Positions 37,131 to 49,659 are shown, counted from the first letter of the stretch. The stretch: DNA of 64,000 nt from Citrus sinensis (GCF_022201045.2 NC_068559.1:3384501-3448500), one strand, 5' to 3'. The notes: generated by a model not told the origin, from the sequence alone. Translations and numbers: made by a program.

Positions 37131-37767
37131 GTCGTTTTGCTATTAGAGAAATGCAGTTGCTTTCAAAGGGCCATTGTTTTGTGACTTTTGTCATGGTAAC
37201 TTAGACCCTGATATTATGTTTATTTTGTACATTTCCAAATATTTAATTAATAATTTACATATCGATCCGTGTTTTTTACTTTTATTCTCTTTACCTTTGA
37301 CGTTCGTCAACAATTTTTTATTTTCTTTGACCTATCAAGTGCATTTGTGTGATGCATGACATAGAGTAAGTTAAACAAATAACAATGAATTTATAAAATA
37401 AAAAATTATATTTTTAATATATTTCTATATATATTTTATGTTCAACTTAATCCAAATGAATCAAGATACTTTTATTATTATTATTATTATTATTAAGGGT
37501 AATATTTTAGGAAATGATATTATGACGTGACATTATTTATTTAATCAACGCATTTAACACGAAATGTAAGGAGTTTTACAATTAATTTCAGGTCTAACCA
37601 ATCAATACATAATAAATAAAGTCACCCACTAAATTTTTTTCTTGAAGTTTCTTTATTTTTTTTCCATGTTTATTATTTTTTTAATAAACTGATATATTAT
37701 AATCAGAATTTTATTAATATTATCACAAATCTACTAGAACTATCTTTAATAAGTCAATTATGGCACA
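37131..37767. other. Spacer upstream of nitrilase copy A
   Basis: Promoter side of copy A, then AT-rich DNA with a (TTA)n tract near 37473-37495. No gene. Confidence 0.5.
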
Positions 37768-39013
37768 GAACAACAAGAAATAATAAATAACACGGCACAC
37801 TAAGATTAAGGAAATAGTAACAAGCATGGATGGCAATGGGGAGGGGAGGGGAGGGGACCAATCTCCCCGTACCCATCCATGATATTTTGCGTATGTCTCT
37901 GTCCCCTCTCCGTCCCCATTAGAATTACTTGAGAGAATCCACATCCCCTTCCCGAATAATAACAGCGGATCCCCAGGGGTCACCGATCCCCGAATAATTA
38001 ATACATTTTTTGTTTTTGATTTTGAGTTAATCATATTAAAATAAAAAATTCAAATAAAAGTAAAGTTTGAAATATATCTTACATTAATATCCATTATAAA
38101 AGTCACATACATTAAATTAGTAAGTAACGTAGCATGTAAGGGATACAAACTTCTTTTACAAACTATCATGAATAAATTAATAGTCTAATATAAAATTGTT
38201 ACAAATAAAATCGAATTTAGATTCAAAATTAACTTTTTCAATGGTGGCATGGCACTTTATAAATATGGACTATTCCCTTTACAGCACAATAGTTAAGTCG
38301 GAGCAAATCAAGAGCAAATATTATATTAAATTAGATTAGATTAGATTAAATTAGATATTAAAATTGTGATTCATTGTGGGCAATTATAACATCTAAAAAT
38401 AAATAAAAAATAGATTTAAGTTAAAACATTTAATGAATATTAAAATTAAAACAAAATTTTTGGGCTAATAGAATTTACCCAGTTTTTTTAATGTCCTAAA
38501 TAAAAATTTAGGACTTTAATTAGTTAATTAGGCCTAAAAGTTTAATAATATAAATATTTTGATATTTTTTATTTTTACCAATATTTATAATTTTATTATT
38601 TAAATTTATTATTTATTTACTAGTAATTTTAAAAAATAAAAATAAAAATTAAAATGGAGAAATGGGTAGGGGATGGGGATTCCACCTCATCCCCGTCCCC
38701 TTCTCGAATAAGAAATTGGGTAAAAAAATTTCTCCATCCCTTCCCCGAATAAGAAATTGGGTATGAAATTATCCATATACCCTCCCCGAATGGGAAAAAT
38801 CCCCGAGGGTATCCGTCCCCGTGGGAATTTTTGCCATCCTTTAGTAACAAGCAAGCAATTCTGCCACATTTTCTAGGAGTCAGGTTTGTTGTTTCCCCTA
38901 ATAAGACATGGAAGGAGGGAGGCTAGCATGCCCGCTAACCTTTTTCCATTGAATAAGATTAAATTCTCCCAACAATTTATTTCTGTCATCTCTCTTATTG
39001 TGATCAACTCCCA
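37768..39013. repeat. Third, partial copy of a nitrilase intron, split by a transposon
   Basis: About 37768-37826 and 38854-39013 align with the intron between nitrilase exons 3 and 4 in both copies (35310-35480 and 41880-42140): GGCACACTAAGAT, GCAATTCTGCCACATT, GTTGTTTCCC and AATAAGACATGG occur in the same order. No exon remains. The two pieces are separated by the 1015-bp element at 37827-38841. Confidence 0.75.
37827..38841. mobile_element. 1.0-kb inverted-repeat element, unclassified
   Basis: Ends GGATGGCAA (37828-37836) and its complement TTGCCATCC (38831-38839). A perfect 12-bp direct repeat TAGTAACAAGCA flanks it (37815-37826 and 38842-38853), and joining the flanks restores the nitrilase intron sequence. 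G/C-rich GGGGA blocks sit at both ends around an AT-rich core. There is no coding capacity. It may be a non-autonomous Mutator-like element, but a 12-bp duplication is longer than usual. Confidence 0.7.
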
Positions 39014-39031
39014 TGTTCATAAATTTTACAC

Positions 39032-39349
39032 ATTATGTCTACTGAAGAGAGAAATCTTATTAGGCAAGTTTGTTGCTTGCGAGAAAGCTAGAGAGAAAAT
39101 AGAGCAATATAGTCAAAGAAAATTTTATTACTCAAAACAAAGAATATAAGAGAGCTTTGCAAGTATACTTGAGTTGCTTGTACTTGATATGGTGTGCAAA
39201 ATGGCAAGTGTCATACCCTATTTATAAGAAGGCTTGCCTTGGTCTAGGGCCATTCACGCAACTTGCCCAAAAATCTACTAAATTCTAGAGTATATACTAG
39301 TGTAGAATTATCTAGATATTTACAAAATGTGAGTGTTGCAGAGAATTTT
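39032..39349 (-). mobile_element. Possible solo LTR or LTR fragment
   Basis: Read on the minus strand it begins TGCAACACTC, has TATAAATAGGG near 39213-39224, and ends TCAGTAGACA, as a ~318-bp LTR would. No target duplication, primer site or second LTR was found, so the assignment rests on composition and ends only. Confidence 0.35.
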
Positions 39350-39748
39350 AGAATCAGGGCTGGCTGGCTCACTTTGATTTGTGGATTTGGGCTATTCGCC
39401 GTTGAGTGCACCATGTCTTGTTAATGTATTAGGTGGCCTATTGCTGAGCACGCCCCGGCTACTGAGTGCACCTTTTATTGGGCGGGTCATTAGTGAGTGT
39501 ACCATAGCTCGCCAATTTAGCCTCCTTTGATGGAAAACTTGAGTGGCACATTGCTCCTTTCAACTACAGGACTTTGGTGTGGCTTAGACATACCATCTTG
39601 GAATAGGGGATTAGATCATCTTTTGTAATCACAGGGAAGCAGATTTCCAGAAATCAATTGGTTTCCGATGCTGAGACAGGAAATTGGTTTGAATGTTATG
39701 CATCAAGAAATACCATATACAACTACATTCTGCCTTTCAACAGGTCAC
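39350..39748. other. Spacer before nitrilase copy B
   Basis: Contains three spaced copies of GAGTG(C/T)ACC (near 39404, 39457 and 39495). From about 39540 it is the duplicated 3' flank of copy B. No gene. Confidence 0.45.
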
Positions 39749-42700
39749 TTACAAATTCAGATTATAACACACCTTGGCAATTGGCATCTTTGCTCTCACT
39801 GAATCTATCAATGAGAAATCGATATCAGCAATAGCAATACCTGTTGATAGTCGATCTGAAAAGGGAAAACAAGGGCAGATTTTGAAATTAATGTTACTAA
39901 AGCTTCCAGCATATATACTAAAGAATTAACAAAATTTACCTTATCAAGTTCTTGGTTAAGTTTTTACTAGGAGATGTTAGGAATAATTAGCCAGTTCTCA
40001 CCAGGTAATCGACCAACAACTGTTCCCCATGGGTCAATTATCAACAAGTCACCATAACTCTCCGTCTTATCATTATGCTTTCCAGCTTGTGCAGCAGCAG
40101 CTATTACCTGAAAAAGCATTCATATATCATACCAAAAAAGGTGCCACAAAACACGAGCAAAGAAGATGGCTAATAAAGTGAACTTTGATGTGAGCTGCAA
40201 CTATTCAAAAATTTGTAAGTTTATATAAATTGAGGTGACATGGATTATGGAATGTGCCCAAAATACTGTAGTTTGAAGTAAAGCTTGATTTTGATAAGCT
40301 GAGGTGAAATAGATTGCATACAAAACATTGAGTCTCAATGGCACGTGCACGAAGAAGAATCTCCCAGTGCGCCTGACTAGTTACTTTTGAGAAAGCTGAA
40401 GGTACCAATAGAACCTACATAATGTAATGAAGTCAGACAAATATTTAGATGCTTAAAAAACAACTATACCAAGATATCAAGAAATCCACTTGTACCTGAG
40501 CTTCATGTTGGAACCTAAGTTGCTGATAAAGTTCTGGAAATCTCAAATCATAGCAAACTGTAGGATCCAAACGTCCAACGGGGCTGTCTATTTCAACAAT
40601 ATCCTTACCTGAAAATACTACCTATTTAGAATGATGTTTCTGCTGATTACAGTACATCTCATTCATTCAAGTTGGCCAACCATACAAACACAAATGTGTT
40701 CTTTCTCAGCCAAACCAAAAAGCATGGAACACAGTAAGAGATCGTAACATTTCCAGATCAATCAGAAAACACAATGAACTCATCAATCGAAAAACTGGTT
40801 TTCCTTCTCCCTTTTCATTCATATCAGAAGTCTGCAAGCTTGCAGATGCAGAGATGCTAATGTCAAAGTATTTACTCAAAACTTTCTAACAAAAGCGTGG
40901 CAAACCAATAATTAACGGCATAAACCCAACAACTTATGGGAACAAACTGTTTGATTACAAAACTAAAAGGTATATCACACACAGAAGAGCATACAATATG
41001 CTTGCTGTAGGGGGAAAAATGGTACTCTGGCTATTGGGATGTCAGGATATGTGAGCAGAGGCGGACCTACGCATGGGCTAGGCAGGAAAATTTCACAAAT
41101 ATCCCTTAAGTTTATACAATTTTTCATATACTAATAGAGGTTTTATTTTATTTTCAAGTATGTCCCAAATTCAACCTTTTCTTTTTCAAAATGGAGTTAG
41201 AGACTTATTTTATAAAATGATAAAATAATGTATTTATTTTAAAAAAATTGAAATCATTAGGGGCTAAAATGTTATTACTGCTTTAACTTACGATAAAAAA
41301 TGTCATGGTTTGGTCTAATTGAAAGAAGAGTATGTCAATAAAAATGTCACTAGTATAAGGAAGTAGCAAAATAGACATACAATAACAATTAGCAATATTT
41401 TCATAATTTTATGGTTTATTTCCTTCACAATTATATTTTCTCTTTTTCTTTTTCATTATATAAAATTATTCAAATATGTCAGGTTCCTTATCAATTAAAA
41501 AAAAAAAGAATTTCATAGATAATTTTTTTATCGTGCAATTTTTATAATTTTACATAATAAACATTTTGTTGCATTGTCATCATTTTTTTTATTAAATATA
41601 TGTATTTTACTAAGAGTTTTAATGTCGCGTTGCTTAATATATGTGTTTTTAACTCCTTTATACTCATTCACACATATTTACAATAAATTTATATTTTCGC
41701 CCAAAATGGTGAAAAGACCTGGTTCTACCCTTGTATGTCAGTGCCAACAAGTATAGACATAAAGATGATCAGTATACCTGCCTTTGTAAAACTACTTTCC
41801 TTGTATGACCTTGCACCAGGAATGTCCACATCAAACCTTCAGATAAATAAACACCGAGAGACATAACACATCCAAGAAAGAATAATAAACATGGCACACT
41901 AAGATCAAAGAAGTAGTAAAAGGGAAGCAATTCTGCCACATTCTCTTTGAGAGTCAAGCTTGTTGTTTCCCTGAATAAGACATGGGAGAAGGCCAGTATC
42001 TTCTAAGAAGGGAGGGTAGTATGTCCTAGCATGCCTGTAAGGCTTCTGTTAACCTTTTTCCTATGAGTAAGATTAAAATCTCACAACAATTCCATCATCT
42101 GTCTCACTCTCTTATTTGTTATCAACTGGTTGACTGTTCTTTTAACAAGAAAACTCCTCTCATTTGCATACCTTCTATAGCAAGAGGGCCAAGCACGGCA
42201 AACAAAGTCTTAACTTAAGAAATTGGGCATAGTTCTATTCACTTCACAGATAAGGCCATCTTCCAGAAACAAACTGCCAAAGAAAAGGGAAACACCACAC
42301 CACATATTTGGAAGGGGAATGTCAGTGCATTTTTGGTAGGAAGATGGTTTCTAAAGTTTGAAAGAAATATTTATAATAGTCCTCGGAATCCAAAAAACTC
42401 ACTGAGCTAAAAATCCCATGAAGTTGCAGGTAAACTATAGACACAATATGAAGCAGAAATATGCTATTTTTTTAGTAGACGCAATGCAGAAGCAGAAAAA
42501 AATATAAGCAAAATAAATTTTGCCACCAACTGCAATTATCTCAAGAAAATATAAAAGTTGACAATCTTACAAGTGTATTTTCCTATAAGTGCTTCTAATG
42601 TTCCCAGCGTCATCTAGCAGAACATGTGTATTACACAAGTGGGCGTCATCAGATCCCTTTTCTTGGAAGCCTCCAAGCGACAGCCACATGCTGGACTCTC

Positions 42701-43367
42701 TGCAATTGACAATACAAGAAGGTCAATAAGCAGAAACATTCAATAGTTTCAGACGGAGCTGAAACAAGGATTTCTTTAAGGAATTTAAAATGGTGAAGAA
42801 ACGAAAAGCCACCTAGCTAGAGAGCAGTATCCTTGCATTATTGGTCCATCTAAAGGTTCTGCAATTTTAATATTGTCTGCATCCTTGTCACCCACATAGG
42901 AGAAGTTTTCAGGAAAGCAGAGAAGTTTTGTCCCAGCAGAAGCTGCTTCCTTTGGATAAGGAAACTCTAAAAATTAGTTAAATAAAACCATACACCAAAA
43001 ATAAATACATAATCAAAGTTGGAATATAATAAACAGTTTTTATTTCACGAGTCTGCTCTAAATGGTGAATTCAGAAACTAATGAGATGATATAAGGCACA
43101 AAATGAACTTTTTCATATTAAAAATTATTCCAAAAAAAAAAAAGATTCGAACGAGAGGTAAAGCGGCAAGCTGGAACACTTGAGTGATATTAAGTTGCAA
43201 TTCCGAAAAACAAAATCGAAATTTTTATAAGCAATTCGAAGTGAATGCATTTTTTTTTCCCTTTCAATTACTTTGACGAGGCGAGAGCAGGTAGCGAAAT
43301 TGGTGGCGAGATCGTTGATCGACGTCATCTGAGCGACAGCGACCCGTACCGAGTGAGCGCCTGCCAT
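39749..43367 (-). CDS. Nitrilase-like protein, Nit1/NLP type (copy B)
   Basis: Eight exons on the minus strand (43272-43367, 42813-42949, 42571-42699, 41778-41836, 40496-40608, 40322-40414, 40002-40107, 39749-39855) give 279 residues; all junctions keep phase. The triad Glu46, Lys118 and Cys159 is retained. Differences from copy A fall near conserved places: Gly to Asp four residues before the catalytic Cys (LDPTVCYDL), Ser to Leu in [11 protein letters not shown], an extra Ala in VIAAAAQAG, and a changed C-terminus (VCYNLNL). The upstream ATG used in copy A is still there (43537-43539) but its frame hits TAA after 19 codons because of indels, so only the MAGAH start at 43365-43367 remains. 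This copy is probably cytosolic if expressed. It may be under relaxed selection. Confidence 0.85.
41056..41733. mobile_element. 678-bp hAT-like insertion in nitrilase B intron
   Basis: Begins CAGAGGCGGACC and ends (reverse complement) CAAGGGTAGAACC, an imperfect hAT-style terminal repeat. The 8-bp flanks TATGTGAG (41048-41055) and TATGTCAG (41734-41741) differ at one base. Copy A has the empty site TATGTGAG followed by TGCC at the matching place (about 35095-35106), which confirms both ends. No transposase. Confidence 0.82.
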
Positions 43368-45937
43368 GATGACCGACTCGAACTCGCCGGGACTTGACTT
43401 CACTGTCACCGAGTTTGACGAAGTTGAGCACGTTGCAGCTTAAGTGCTCGTGATGCTGGTGAGCTGACGAGAATCTGATTTTACTGAGCGAGTGCTGCTG
43501 CGCTTGAGTGTGAAGCCGAGAAGTGGAAACGAAATGACATGTCGTTTTGCCATCGAAGAAATGCAGTTGCTTTCAAGGGCCTACTATTTTGTCTGGTAAA
43601 CGAGATGACCCCTCAAGCTTGCATTTCCATTTCTTGACCTTTGACCTTTGAATTTTGAGGAGGAATTGAAGTTTCGATTTATATGTTTACTTTAGGAGTA
43701 AATAATTTTAAATTATAGTTTTATTATTATTTAAAGAATTATAATTTTTAATAATAAAATTAATATAAATTTTAAAAATAAAATATTTATTTTTTTATAT
43801 TTATAAATTAATAATAATTAATAATATTATTAATTATATAAATCATAATTTTTTATTAATTTTAATTATGTAAAATTAAAAATTATTAATAAGAACAACA
43901 CAAATAAAATATTATTACTAATAATATCCTAAAAATAATATTTTCTTATCATAAATTATTTATTATTATTAATTATTAATATTAAAAAATATAATAATAT
44001 TATATAAATAAATTTGATATTATATATTTTATTTTATTAAATTATATTATATTAAGTTTAATTAAATAAAGATAAAAAAAGAAGAGATGAGAGTGAGAAT
44101 CTCACTCCCTACCCCAAAAATAGATAGAGTCTATGGAATGAACTCACACTTCTTCCTTAAAATATATAAGTAAACATCAGAATGGAAGCAATCCACGCTC
44201 CTCTATTCTCTCATACGGATAGAAATCTCACTCTATAAGCTCCACTCATTTTTAAAATAAGAGAGAGATTCCCACTCGTCTCTTAAAATATATAAATAAA
44301 TGTGGCATATATAATTTTTATGTTCAACTTCATGAAGAGGTTGTTACATAATCACAATACTTTACTTTTATTTATATTATTAATTTTATAAGTAATAATT
44401 AACCTATACATTTAACAATATATATAAATAATCGTACCATCATTTCATGTGTCTATCACCGTATGATAGATTATAGATAAAGTTACTCATCAGATACGCG
44501 ATTCATCTATTCAATTTTTACCTTAAAATATGTTGTTGAAAATTATTTAATTTTTACATGGCCTTTTTTTTTTTTTTTTCTCGTGGAGAACAAGATTAAT
44601 AAGGCACTTTACGCTACAAGAAAATGAAAGGCAAAAATGTAGGGAAAGGAAACTAAAATTAATCCACGTTGGGAGAATGGAGACTACGCGTATAAGCTAT
44701 TAGATTATTCCACAACATTGTTGTCGCAAACAGCAAAATCACTCCCGACTTTATTTATGTTTTTTTTTTCAATTAATAAATTTATTTTTTCTCAATAGGA
44801 AAGAGGGAAAACCTTTTATTTTTACTATATTAAGGAGAGAGGAGGGGGAGCAAAGCTTGCCTAAAATTTTGGTTTGTTAAAGGTCAAAGTCAAAACCCCA
44901 GCCAATAAATTAGAAAAATTCAGAACCCAAAAAAAAAAAAAATTTCCAGCAAAAGAAAATGCCAATAAAATCTTTTATCGAATCAAATTCATGGGTGTCT
45001 CAAGGCCCAAGATTTCTTGTTGCATAGTCTTTGTTTTTCTTTTGTCTGTAAAACAATAGAACCAATCAGTCACAGCTTCGCAATTTTTTAAATTTTTTTT
45101 ATAATTATCTCTGTTTTCTAGATCTGCCCTTTTGATAAGACAGATTTCATTTTCCCTTTTTTTTTTGGTTTTAGATTTTTTTGTTTATTTGTTGCTCTTG
45201 TTTTAGTCGTAATCAAATGATGGTCTCTTTTGTGTTGAAGATATAAATTGGAGGATCATACAATTTTCCCACTTTAGGATTGACAAGGTATGTTAGAAAA
45301 TATCGTAATTTCTGTTGTTTTTGAGTTCATATTATGACATTTGATGACACGCACATTAATTATTTGACTTAATCTTTTACATTTTGACTTTCTAGTTTGA
45401 AAATTAATTTTCGTATTGTGTTGCAGATTAATGATACCTGCATTTTTATTATTATGTTGAATCCATTTGTGTAGTTGAAGTATTTATCTTTAGAGATTAA
45501 TGGTCTATGGATTTTGATTTTGGTTTAAATTCCATATAAAGCGTCTTCTGGAGACACCCATTTCATTTTTTAATCTGTAATTGCATTTCAATGTTTGCAA
45601 TCAAGTTTATGCTCAACTTCTTTTTCCTTTTCTTTTCCTTTCTTTTTTTTTTTTTTTTTTTTTTTGATATGTATTCATCAACTTGTTTAAAATAGAGTAC
45701 ATATATAGACTGATGATGTCATGTTTTTGTATTATGCGTGATGATTGTTTTACTTTCGAGGCCTTTGCAGATTAATGTTGTCTGCATCTATCAATGTGTG
45801 TTTGACTTTTGAGACTTCTGTTGCGTCTTTAAACATTGGGAAGATATCAGAAGAGATACCAGGTTTTTTTCGAGTTGTTAATGTTGATTTCATGAATAAT
45901 TCGATTGCTGGATCATTTGGATGATAATATGTGAGCT
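43368..45937. other. Nitrilase B promoter, AT-rich spacer, PP2C leader
   Basis: Upstream of copy B to about 43595, then a very AT-rich tract (about 43690-44040), then ordinary intergenic DNA. From about 44850 on it probably holds the promoter and 5' UTR, perhaps with a leader intron, of the PP2C gene. Poly-T runs occur near 44567 and 45644-45665. No coding signal. Confidence 0.45.
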
Positions 45938-48616
45938 ATGGTATCGGCAACTTTTATGAAAATTGTTTCACCCTGTTGGAAGCCATCTACTGAGGGTGAA
46001 AATTCTAATAGCGATGGGGAAGACAATGGTAGAGTTGATGGATTGTTGTGGTACAAGGATTCAGGACATCATGTCAGTGGGGAATTCTCAATGGCAGTAG
46101 TTCAAGCAAATAATCAGTTAGAAGACTGTAGCCAGTTAGAATCTGGGCCATTGAGCTCCCTAGAATCAGGCCCTCAGGGGACTTTTGTTGGAATTTATGA
46201 TGGCCATGGAGGTCCAGAAGCTGCTCGATTTGTGAATGACCACCTTTTTGACAATATCAAGAGTATGCTTTCCTCCCTCTTGCTCAATGTAGGAACGTTT
46301 GTTCAGTGTACTGTTTCGGTTCATGGAAGTTGCTAGTACATTATTGAGTCTTTGTGATACCACATTACATCAGTCTGGTAAATTAATTGTTTTATTATTT
46401 CATTCTTCTATTGCATACCTTTTAGAGTCATAAATGCAAATATACAGGTGTTTGTGTTTTTTTCAAAATTCCTTGGGCATAAACAACAAAAACTTTAGCA
46501 CCAAATGTGTTATGTGCCTGCCATGCTGTAATTGAAAACTGAGTATCACAGTCGGTGGAAAACTGACAAAATAAGTAAATGTGTTTTTGACCATCAATTG
46601 TGCACTGATATTTAGTTTTAGTCTGTTCTTTTCTAAGATCAATTAATTTTTTTCCTCCCATAGCTTTGATTCCAAATATTTAGGCTGCTGGTGCACATGT
46701 GTACTGACTTTTGACAGCTATTCATGGTGCAGAGTTCACATCTGAAAGTTGTGGGATATCTGCTGATGTTATCACTAGAGCATTTCTGGAAACCGAAGAG
46801 GAATTCCTTTCTCTTGTGAGGAACCAATGGCTAAATAAACCACAGATTGCCTCTGCTGGGTCATGTTGTTTGGTAGGGATAATCTGTAGTGGACTGCTAT
46901 ACATTGCAAACGCAGGTGATTCTCGGGTGGTGTTAGGAAGAATGGAAAATGATGTTAAAGAGGTCAAAGCTGTTCAGTTATCATCTGAGCATAATGCAAG
47001 TATGGAATTTGTGAGAGAGGAACTGCGTGCATTGCATCCCGATGATCCACAGATTGTTGTTCTGAAGCACAAAGTTTGGCGTGTGAAGGGTATCATACAG
47101 GTGACTATATGAGGCTTTCTGATTTATTTGTGTTGTATATTTGATTGTTTACCACCATTTTCTTCTCTGTATTTCTGAAGCCTATCTTTGTATAGCATAT
47201 GTTTTCATTGAATGAGTACTTTTTGACTTGTTTGTAACTCTTTTATCAGGAGAATGCTACCTGTTTTTTCATCAGAGGTAGTTCAATATCTTATCACTAA
47301 TAAATTGTTAATTACTTCCATTTCCTATAAGTTTCTGAAAACTTTCAGGTGATTTTGTGACACTGCTATATATTTCTGGATATGCATTCTTTCCTCTCTA
47401 GATTTTTTCTTATGTTGTCTATGTTTCAGTTCATCTCAGTTAAATGCTTTATTACTTGTGAGGAGATGAAACTGAGATTGATCCCAAGTCCTTTCTTCCC
47501 AATATCACTGAAGCTGCAGTATTTGGACTTTTTAAATGAGTTGTCCACAACAAAATTCTTAAATTTCTTCAAATGTTTTAAGTACTCTTTTGTTGTCTTT
47601 TCAGATGCATTCATCAGAATAAGTTTCCCATCGAAATACTGGATTACTATCATGATGATCGCATGCCCAAATAGTGAGTTACTCTGTTGACAGACCTTTC
47701 TTATTTGTGCAGATTTCAAGATCCATTGGTGATGCCTATCTGAAGAAGGCAGAATTTAACAGAGAGCCTCTTTTGCCCAAGTTTAGATTGCCAGAGCCCT
47801 TCCATAAGCCAATCCTTCTAGCTGAGCCAACGGTATCAGTGCAAAGACTTTACCCTGAAGACCAGTTTCTCATATTTGCATCAGATGGCCTATGGGAGCA
47901 CCTAAGCAATCAGGAGGCAGTTGACATTGTCCACAACTGTCCACGTAATGTAGGGTTTCTATTTACAGTTTCAAGTTACATGTGTATTTCTGCCAGTTAT
48001 TGTTATAATGGGTGTAGTTAGCGTCAATGTTGGGGCAGGATGGGTGATAATCTTCTTAGAACAAGTATCCACTTTTGTTTTTTGAGTTTGTGACGTAATA
48101 AGAATTTGTAGCCTATTTCCATTTTTGCTGTTCCTGGTAAACAAATTTGAAGGTGATTGTTTTTGTGTTAATGATGTGTGCAACTACTTAACTGTTTTTC
48201 GGCGATGTCTGATATGGTTACTTGTCTCAGAAAGCTGGTTGTGTAAGTTTCTCGTAGAAGTGCTTGTATTTTCTAGAACAGTGTGGTACTGTATCATGTT
48301 CCCAATTGAAATGGTTGTAAATCAAGTTGAATCATGATCACTTAGAAGCAACTAAATGTGTGCTAATGTGTCTATGTTTGTGCAGGGTGTTGCAAGGAAG
48401 CTTGTAAAAGCTGCACTTCATGAAGCAGCAAAAAAGAGAGAAATGCGTTACTCAGATTTGAAGAAAATTGATCGTGGGGTGAGGAGACATTTTCATGATG
48501 ACATCACAGTGATTATTTTGTTCCTTGATTCTTATCTGATCAGTCGCAGCTCCTGGGATGGCCCCTTGATTTCGGTTAGAGGAGGAGGTGGTATATGTGG
48601 GAGTGCCATCACATAG
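45938..48616 (+). CDS. Type 2C protein phosphatase, clade D
   Basis: Four exons (45938-46262, 46733-47100, 47713-47949, 48386-48616) give 386 residues. I chose the acceptor at 46731-46732, not the earlier AG at 46715-46716, because it yields the conserved NIKKFTSE junction. PP2C metal-binding motifs are all present: YDGHGG with Asp88, ANAGDSR (166-173), SRSIGD (233-238), FASDGLWEH with Asp289, and HDDIT with Asp348/349. The N-terminal [14 protein letters not shown] and the [10 protein letters not shown] motif are typical of the PP2C.D group, which in Arabidopsis dephosphorylates plasma-membrane H+-ATPase and is inhibited by SAUR proteins; that role is inferred for this member. From memory the counterpart is At3g55050. 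Confidence 0.93.
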
Positions 48617-49659
48617 TTCAAGAGGTTCGAAAGTATCTCTTACTTCATCTCTATATTCTTCATTTGTATTAAGAGCAATTTTCTTTCTTTCTTTTTTTCC
48701 CATTAAAGAATGATTTATGTAAAGAATTAATGTATAGCCACGCAGTCTGAAAACTTATTTTCGTTATGCCATAAGGGACATTTTAGACATTTGTTAGACA
48801 GATGATAACGCTTAAAAAAATATTCTTTGTCGAAATTTGCCATTGTTTGACATGTTGATTGAAAAGCTACTACTGGGAACTTTGATCTTACGCTAACCTG
48901 TTTCGTTAAGAATACATGTGGATCTTGGCTTACTTTGTTGTCATAGCTTTATACTGCCTCAGAAGATGACATGAGAGCAAGGATGGTAATGGCATCTCTT
49001 CAAACTGTTTTGAACAGTTCAAAATGAACAATTATAACATGTAGTTTCAAACCTAACTACATCATGCTGTAATTTTTGTTCCAGATACTGGCTCTGGCTC
49101 TCTGATTTTGAGTTTTTTTTTTCTTTAATTTCTGCAGTTGGCAACTCTCAAAATTTTCATTTACATTTGCTTTAATTGCCATTCTTCGCAGCGATTGCAC
49201 ATTGTGCTTGTTCTTTGGCAATGGTTACATGAAATGCTGAAAAGAGTTGGAAATGAAAAAGGCACAATATTGATTTAATAATGGCTTTTGAAACTTGAGT
49301 CTAGATAAAAAGAAGAATCTGCATTGCTGTGTGAATCATATTTTTAGATCAATTTTCTTCAATTTATTTATTTGTACTTATTTTTATTCATCATTTGTCG
49401 ATGGAAGCATATTGGATGTCAATTTACAGCAAGATAAAATACCCTTAGCTTTGTTACATAGTAAAAGGTCAATCAATCGGACTATCTTTTAACTACTATT
49501 CGAAAAGTTCCATCGATCTTTACTTTCTTAAGAATGGATTGCAGCATAATTAACCCAGAAATAGACAACAAAAAAAAAATGTATGTTACCACTGTAGGAA
49601 CATAGCTAGACCAAATCCACAAGGGCAAATTTGAGTAGTTTGGGTCCAGTTATGTTTTG
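48617..49659. other. 3' flank of the PP2C gene
   Basis: Presumed 3' UTR and intergenic DNA. No gene recognised. Confidence 0.5.

Larger units (their letters stand above)
33585..37170 (-). repeat. Duplicated block, copy A (nitrilase locus)
   Basis: Collinear with about 39540-43595 in the same orientation: 3' flank, all eight exons, most introns and about 30 bp beyond the upstream ATG are shared. Introns differ by small indels, and a 678-bp hAT element is present only in copy B. Edges are judged by eye and may be off by tens of bases. Confidence 0.85.
39540..43595 (-). repeat. Duplicated block, copy B (nitrilase locus)
   Basis: Direct-orientation counterpart of 33585-37170, offset by roughly 6 kb. 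The extra length is mostly the hAT insertion at 41056-41733. Confidence 0.85.

Noticed and set aside
43125-43409. Longer N-terminus for nitrilase copy B starting at 43409
   Set aside because: That position is GTG, not ATG; the frame also reads through the donor at 43270-43271. The true start is the ATG at 43365-43367.
46711-46732. Earlier acceptor (after 46716) for PP2C exon 2
   Set aside because: It keeps phase but inserts extra residues; the AG at 46731-46732 gives the conserved family junction.
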